Below, in pieces: positions 59,088 to 64,000 of a stretch of 64,000 bases of DNA. Location: contig MNCI01006587.1 in the NCBI GenBank assembly GCA_015680685.1, positions 324,828 to 388,827 on the forward strand, written 5' to 3'. Each line of letters opens with the position of its first letter. Within the stretch, counting starts at the first letter, position 1. This DNA comes from Gnetum montanum. Its lineage: Eukaryota > Streptophyta > Gnetopsida > Gnetales > Gnetaceae. A program made the translations under genes and the position numbers. Below the pieces are notes generated by a model, which saw nothing but the letters and a program-made list of their open reading frames with translations, was not told the origin of the DNA and made no database searches.

Positions 59088-59215
59088 GAGGTGTTTGCCT
59101 AGTGGTAAGACTCTTGATTTAAAAGCTTCAAGTCATGGGTTCAATTTTGGTGGCCAATGTTGAGTTATATATCTTGGAGTATACTTATATTACAATTATT
59201 TTGGGGTTCCAGCAC
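59088..59215 (+). repeat. tRNA-derived SINE, copy S10 (best head)
   Basis: The head is GAGGTGTTTGCCTAGTGGT with an A-box-like TTGCCTAGTGG (about 59,095-59,105) and a B-box-like GGTTCAATT (59,138-59,146), about 33 bases apart as in a tRNA. The body is TATATATCTTGGAGTATAC and TTATATTACAATTATTTTGG, ending TTCCAGCACCCC. Confidence 0.75.
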
Positions 59216-59359
59216 CCCTCTCCATAAGTTCAACGCCTTTATAATTCTTTTAAAGTATCATGTTGGCTATAGGAAAGTGGAAATTGGAAATTTTTATTAT
59301 GTTCAAGAAATCAAAAAGGATTTGTTGGACAATTATAAAGCCTCACCATATTTTTTAAG

Positions 59360-59913
59360 AAAGTGTAATGAACCTTTGTTCCTAATCTATCGTACATGTC
59401 CTAAACTAGTGTAACCATCACTAAGATTATCAAGTGACACACTACTGAATGTATCAAGCAATATCACTAGTAGGTTACCAAAGGATTACACATTTCACTC
59501 AAAACTAGTCACACTCATTCCTCTAAGTTACTATTGTGCACAAAAAAGTAAATTATTAACCTAAATTGCAATGAAATTAAATTTATTCTAAGTTAAAGTG
59601 CTATAATGGAATATTATTAATCTCAATCTTTATTGTCGCTTAAGAAATATGTCCAAGTACCTCCTGCTCCAATAAAGATGTCGTACAATCAATTCACAAC
59701 TATGTTGTAGGAACTTGCTAACTATTACAGGAATTTAAGAAACAAAAATGTAAGTCTAATTACCTTTTGTATTAATGGTGTTATAAATGTAGTAGATGAG
59801 TGATATATATAGGCATTTATTATGATTATGACTTTGTATCTACGACATCACATCATGGGATGTGATGTCATAGCTGTGATATCATATGCATTCAATTGCA
59901 AAGCCATTCATTA
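59360..59913 (-). mobile_element. LTR I, truncated 3' LTR
   Basis: It retains GTACATGTCCTAAACTAGTG, TCTTTATTGTCGC, a TATATATAGGC near 59,805, and U3 modules GACATCACATC/GATGTGATGTCA. It then reaches TTCATTATACCTCCACAACT, the decayed border with the polypurine tract. The left end (3' end of the LTR) is missing. Confidence 0.65.
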
Positions 59914-60591
59914 TACCTCCACAACTCACTCAAAACTCATCCTTAAGTTAAACAAATTAGAACAGAGTTTGTTAAAAAAAATTTAAGAAAGATATTGATA
60001 AATTGACTAAGTGTTGCATTACAAACCTTTTATTCAAGTAGACTTACAAAGAATGACAAAATGCTCTACAAATATAAAAAATTTACAAAAATGGAAGAAG
60101 TTCTTCAAATTTTTTCATTGAAAGATCTTAAAGTTGTTCCTAGCAGTAGTGGCTCTTCTCACCTTGGCAATTTTTGTGATGATTCAATTGGCACCCCTTT
60201 CTTCATGTGAACATAGATTAAAAGTGCTTTGCATTTTTTATCATTTACTTGTAAGTCCCTTAGATGTGGCAGCATTAAAAACATTTTATTAGCTTGGACA
60301 AACAAAGTAGTAAATGTGGTACATTCCACTTCAAACATCTTTGCATGGTCTTTAAGCTACCAATAGTCTACCATTATTTTCACTAGGTTTTTTGTGATGT
60401 CTCACTGATTAGTAAACTTTGCTTAAAAACCTCCAACTCCATGTTTGCAATTTGTAGCTTCTACTTAATCTAGTCATGAAGTTAGCACTTAGGTTTATAT
60501 ACAGAAAATGTGATGATGACTTGTTTCTTCAATTCATTCTAGCCTTTCCATTATGAGCATGGTAAAATTAGCATATCAGCTATTGGCTAGT
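59914..60591 (-). pseudogene. Element I coiled-coil ORF, C-terminal fragment
   Basis: On the minus strand it contains EVECTTFTTLFVQANKMFLM and a DKKCKALLIYVHMKKGVPIE stretch, the counterpart of FTTWLINAKGLF ... EEKMKALLDAFHLP in element H. It is cut on the right by LTR G, which starts at 60,592, so G inserted into I. Confidence 0.55.
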
Positions 60592-61466
60592 TGATGAGTG
60601 GCAAGGTATCCCTACACTCCACCATACGAATATGAGCATTTCATGCATAATCCGGTCGAACTCCGTAGACGGGCTAGTTGTGGTATCTAGATAGTTACTT
60701 GTTGATTGCAGTTCGCTGTCCTCCCACTTGGACTAGTATTTGCTTTGTTACATATGGTTTAGTCCAGAGTGAGGTGTATGATGTGTTCCTAAGCTAATGC
60801 TACTCTTGGAGGCAATGGAAAATAATCTTGGCTAAGCTAGGAGGAAAGGGAGAGAGAGTTAAACTAGGAGGAGATAGGGAGAGAGAATCTAAGCTAGCCT
60901 AAATACGATGAGCATCCGTTCCTTAATCATCCATACACATCTTGGACCTCATGCATGACTACTACTGGGATTACCAAGCGTAGATCCTAGGTACGCTACT
61001 GGGTTACCAAGTAGTCACACTTAAATGCTCGTGATTAAGTCGTACTCATTTAGCATTTAAGGAGTTTAGGGGGAAGAGATATTAACTATGAAAGCAATAA
61101 ATAACAATAAAAATTAAATCATTAAACTAAGTGAATGCTATAATGATGAAGTAATCTCGATCTTTATTGCTAGTCATGTGCATGTCCAAGAACGTCACAC
61201 TCGAATAAAGGATGTCGTACAATTACAATCATCACGCTGTGGGCATGCACTGGGAGAAAGGGTTGAAAGGAAAAATGACAAAAAGACTCTACTCTAAACT
61301 TGACTCCTAAAACTAACTAAAAGCTCCTTTCCTGTGTGCCTACATGTGTATTTATAGGCCCACGCAGGAACCATGATATCACATATCTGATATCATTCTT
61401 GGGTGCGATATTGCGTATTCGATATCGTGGGTCCAATATCACAACCAAATGAATCACGATTCATCA
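60592..61466 (-). mobile_element. LTR G, 3' LTR of an element extending past the window
   Basis: It starts TGATGAGTGGCAAGG and ends CACGATTCATCA, 875 bases. U3 has GATATC/GCGATATTGCG modules (61,372-61,445) and TATAAATA is conserved near 61,350 on the minus strand. CTAGT precedes it at 60,587-60,591. The other target duplication would lie beyond 64,000. Confidence 0.85.
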
Positions 61467-61476
61467 TACCCCCATG
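61467..61476 (-). promoter_or_regulatory. Polypurine tract of element G
   Basis: CATGGGGGTA on the minus strand is identical to the tract of element D and is followed inward by the same GACTAAATGAAAACTTGTCC. Confidence 0.8.
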
Positions 61477-61639
61477 ACTAAATGAAAACTTGTCCTCAAG
61501 TCAAAATGAGAACAAGCCCCATTGATTACACAGTGGATAGGTATGGGATTATTAATTGATAGGGGATCTAGTCATTTCACAATGGAGAACTCAATAGAAC
61601 AAAATTTAGACACACATGAAAAATGAAAAATACCAAAAA

Positions 61640-64000
61640 TTACAAAATTGGGTGGACTCGTGTGGTTCCTGGTGGCGGTGGCTCCTCCATGGGTTGCTTC
61701 CCATTATCTTGCACTCCAGGTGTTGGAATTTGATGACATTAAAGTAGTTCCTAGAGTTTCTCCTCTTCAGTTCGGGGATCCTATGCCATCCATGCTGATG
61801 CTCCAATGTTTGATGGAGTCGGCACCTTCCATGGGCACGATAGTTGCGGAAACATTTTGCTTGCCTTGATGTACCAGGTTGCAAACAACCGTTGTTCCTC
61901 CTTGTAGGCTCTGGCTTTGTCCTTGTATTCCTAATAATCTGTAAGCCATCAAGCCAAGCCCATTGCGACATATTTTTGACCTTTGTAACTTACTTTAACC
62001 ACCTCCAATTCAGAATTTGCAACTTCCAGCTTATGCAATATTTTCTTGTGTTCTGCAAATTCTGCTTCATACTTGGAATAGGTGGTAGCTACTTGCTTCT
62101 CGAGCTCTGTCCTCAAGCACCTTGTTGTCAACATGGCTAGGTTGGCATACCATAGATTTGCCAACTCCATGTACTCTCTGAGATCTTGGATTTGCAGGTC
62201 CTGACTTTTTAGTTCTACCTGATGGAAAAATGCATATGTGTCCAATATGGTTCACTAGTTAGTTTGTTGAGCACTGAAAGTGTTGATGTGGGCCTTAGCC
62301 ATATGGATCTCCTTCTCAATGATTTGTTTGTACATTTCCACCTAGTCTTGGAAGTGCTCTTTTAATTTTTCATGCCGCTTGGCCTCGTTCTTTCATGCAC
62401 TTATTTCGATGGTCATCTTTGATGAATGGCACGTACCTCCTCCATTGAGAGGATTCAATTTTCCCTAGCCAAGTGGTTCATGTCCTGGTTGACCTTGATT
62501 AGTTATTCTCACATTTGTTGAAAATGCTCTTCTAGAACATTCTTTTGTTTTTCCACAGAGGTCAACCGAAGATTATCAACAACGAGCTATTTATTTTCTT
62601 CTTGTAAGGCCTTGAGTGCCTTGGTGTGAGCATAAGTTTGCACTTGTGCCATAGAAGCATTCCAGTTGACCTTCTATTTTTCATTTACCACCTTTTTATT
62701 TTTTCTTAGCAATTTGTTGAGTTTCTCGATCCTGAAGGTGTCCAGCTGGTCTACAGGAACAAATTGAGAGGGATTCCATTGTGCAGCCTATAGTGTTGCA
62801 AGCCTTGTAGTCTTGACACTTCTACTTTTGCATGCTCAACCTTCATCTCTGTCATGACCAGCTTTCCTTTGGTGGAGATGAGGTCTGATTGTGCTACCGT
62901 AACATCCTGTGGGATGTCAAACAAGGACGTCATCACATGTCCTATTTGTAGTAATCGATTAAGCACGTCCTCATGCTCTACAGGAGTCATTGAGGGGCCG
63001 ACAAGAGTTTGAGCATCTCATGCTTCTATGAAGTCTGCCGGTGGCACAATAGGGACATTAAAAGATTCTTTGATGTGGTTTGTGATCACATCTGTGGCTC
63101 TTGCTGCATCTTGGTGCTTCATGACCACCACTGTGGCCCCTTCACCAGTCTCTAGTTACACCTGAAAGAATGCATCATTCCCTGAAATCTGTTGTGATCA
63201 ATAACTCTCCCCTCCTCCTATCTAAATGGACACCTCACCCTATGCATGATCTATAGAGACAGTGGGCCATACGGTATCATCGATGATGTGGAAGAGACTT
63301 GCATCATCATGGCTTCCTTAACTGACCATCTCAACGATGGCCCTGAGATGGCTCATCAACGGTCGATAGTCTTGTGGTGGTGGCAGTTGATCTTGTTGGC
63401 TCATGCTAGGCCCTACTTCTTATTATTGACTGGATCCTGTGCTTAGAGGTTTGCTAGGCCCTACAAGTTGAGTTGTAGTGGGCCCCACTATCTGTTCTTG
63501 CTCTTATTCTGGCCCCAGCATCTCACTAGCAATGTTCCTGGTAGCTAGTGGCTTTAGCAGTTCAGCGTACGAAGCATTTTGGGCATTTTTGAGGACATCA
63601 TTAGTGTATCCCTGAATACCAGCATGCTTGCACAGCTTCCTAATGAGACAAGGGAAGGACAATGCAAACTTCCCTGTCTTACGTTCTTCAAATCGCCATA
63701 AGATCTCCATGAAATATAGATGAGGTAGGTTAGCATTAACCTTTCCCATCAATATCACACTTCCTCTTACCACATATGTTGAAATTTTATTTAGTCCTTT
63801 TGTGGGGAAGATGTGATAAGTTCCAATTTTGAAGTAGATTATCTTTTCCAACATCAACTCTCCATAGGTCTTATCTTCTTTACTGTATGCCTTGTCTAAC
63901 CAAACCTTACGCACATCAGCATCAGAGTGAGTGGATAAGCGAGTAACATTTGGCCCTGTATTCAAAAGGTTTAACACTTCCGAAATGGCTTGGATGGAGA
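61640..64000 (-). pseudogene. Element G coiled-coil ORF (LTR-element cargo), partial
   Basis: The N-terminal domain (63,977-63,504) is open and reads KIIYFKIGTYHIFPTKGLNK, NLPHLYFMEILWRFEE and LSFPCLIRKLCKHAGIQGYT, resembling the putative plant transposon protein domain. Next, at 62,990-62,751, come LNRLLQIGHVMTSLFDIPQD and STKGKLVMTEMKVEHAKVEV, parallel to element H. A coiled-coil-like block (TELEKQVATTYSKYEAEFAE, 62,245-61,949) and the C-terminal FATWYIKASKMFPQLSCPW module (about 61,850) follow, then EEPPPPGT. Stops interrupt the middle. The ORF continues past the window edge at its N-terminus. Role unknown; possibly a structural protein for the element. Confidence 0.65.

Noticed and set aside
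59088-59160. Functional tRNA gene
   Set aside because: A- and B-box-like motifs are present, but the acceptor and anticodon stems do not pair well and the same head recurs with a SINE body in many copies.

Overview
The window looks like nuclear DNA of a seed plant with a large, repeat-rich genome. The evidence is AT-rich intergenic sequence, plant-type Ty3/Gypsy (Athila/Tat-like) LTR elements, plant L1 and RTE LINEs, a tRNA-derived SINE, and GT-AG introns. The species cannot be fixed from the sequence; a gymnosperm or another slow-turnover genome would fit the amount of old, stop-ridden retroelement sequence. The assembly is draft quality: a 407-base N gap at 36,686-37,092 and single Ns at 36,208 and 44,625.

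Only two cellular genes are supported, both on the minus strand. One is an intact single-exon gene at 51,135-52,121 for a 328-residue protein with two N-terminal membrane segments and a long acidic tail. The other is a small spliced gene at 56,162-57,950 (106 residues, four exons in phase) of unknown function. The 5' flank of the first is tandemly duplicated at 52,419-54,145.

The rest is mostly retroelements. One LTR family (ends TGATGAG...CTCATCA, about 0.84-1.08 kb) dominates. Layout: 1.5-10.6 kb, a decayed gag-PR-RT-RH-IN element (E1, minus); 13.2-14.3 kb, a solo LTR (A) inside a SINE; 15.8-21.8 kb, an L1 LINE (minus) split by solo LTR B; 22.3-24.4 kb, an L1 ORF1 remnant; 24.7-25.6 kb, LTR C; 25.96-27.27 kb, a solo LTR of an unrelated family; 28.2-29.4 kb, SINEs and a LINE 3' end; 32.3-39.6 kb, a complete element (D, minus) with gag and protease only, inserted in an older LTR (F) of its own family; 40.3-46.5 kb, internal debris and a plus-strand element (H) with a coiled-coil ORF; 46.9-48.5 kb, an RTE LINE; 59.4-64 kb, two nested elements (I and G, minus) with the same coiled-coil ORF.

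The most interesting pattern is that one LTR and polypurine-tract chassis carries three cargos: full gag-pol (E1), gag-protease with RT, RNase H and integrase missing (D), and a coiled-coil ORF without visible gag-pol (H, G, I). The U3 ends of these LTRs differ, each with its own array of short palindrome-like modules, while R-U5 stays recognisable. A 477-base piece of D between two gaps is in the wrong orientation, which is best read as an assembly error.
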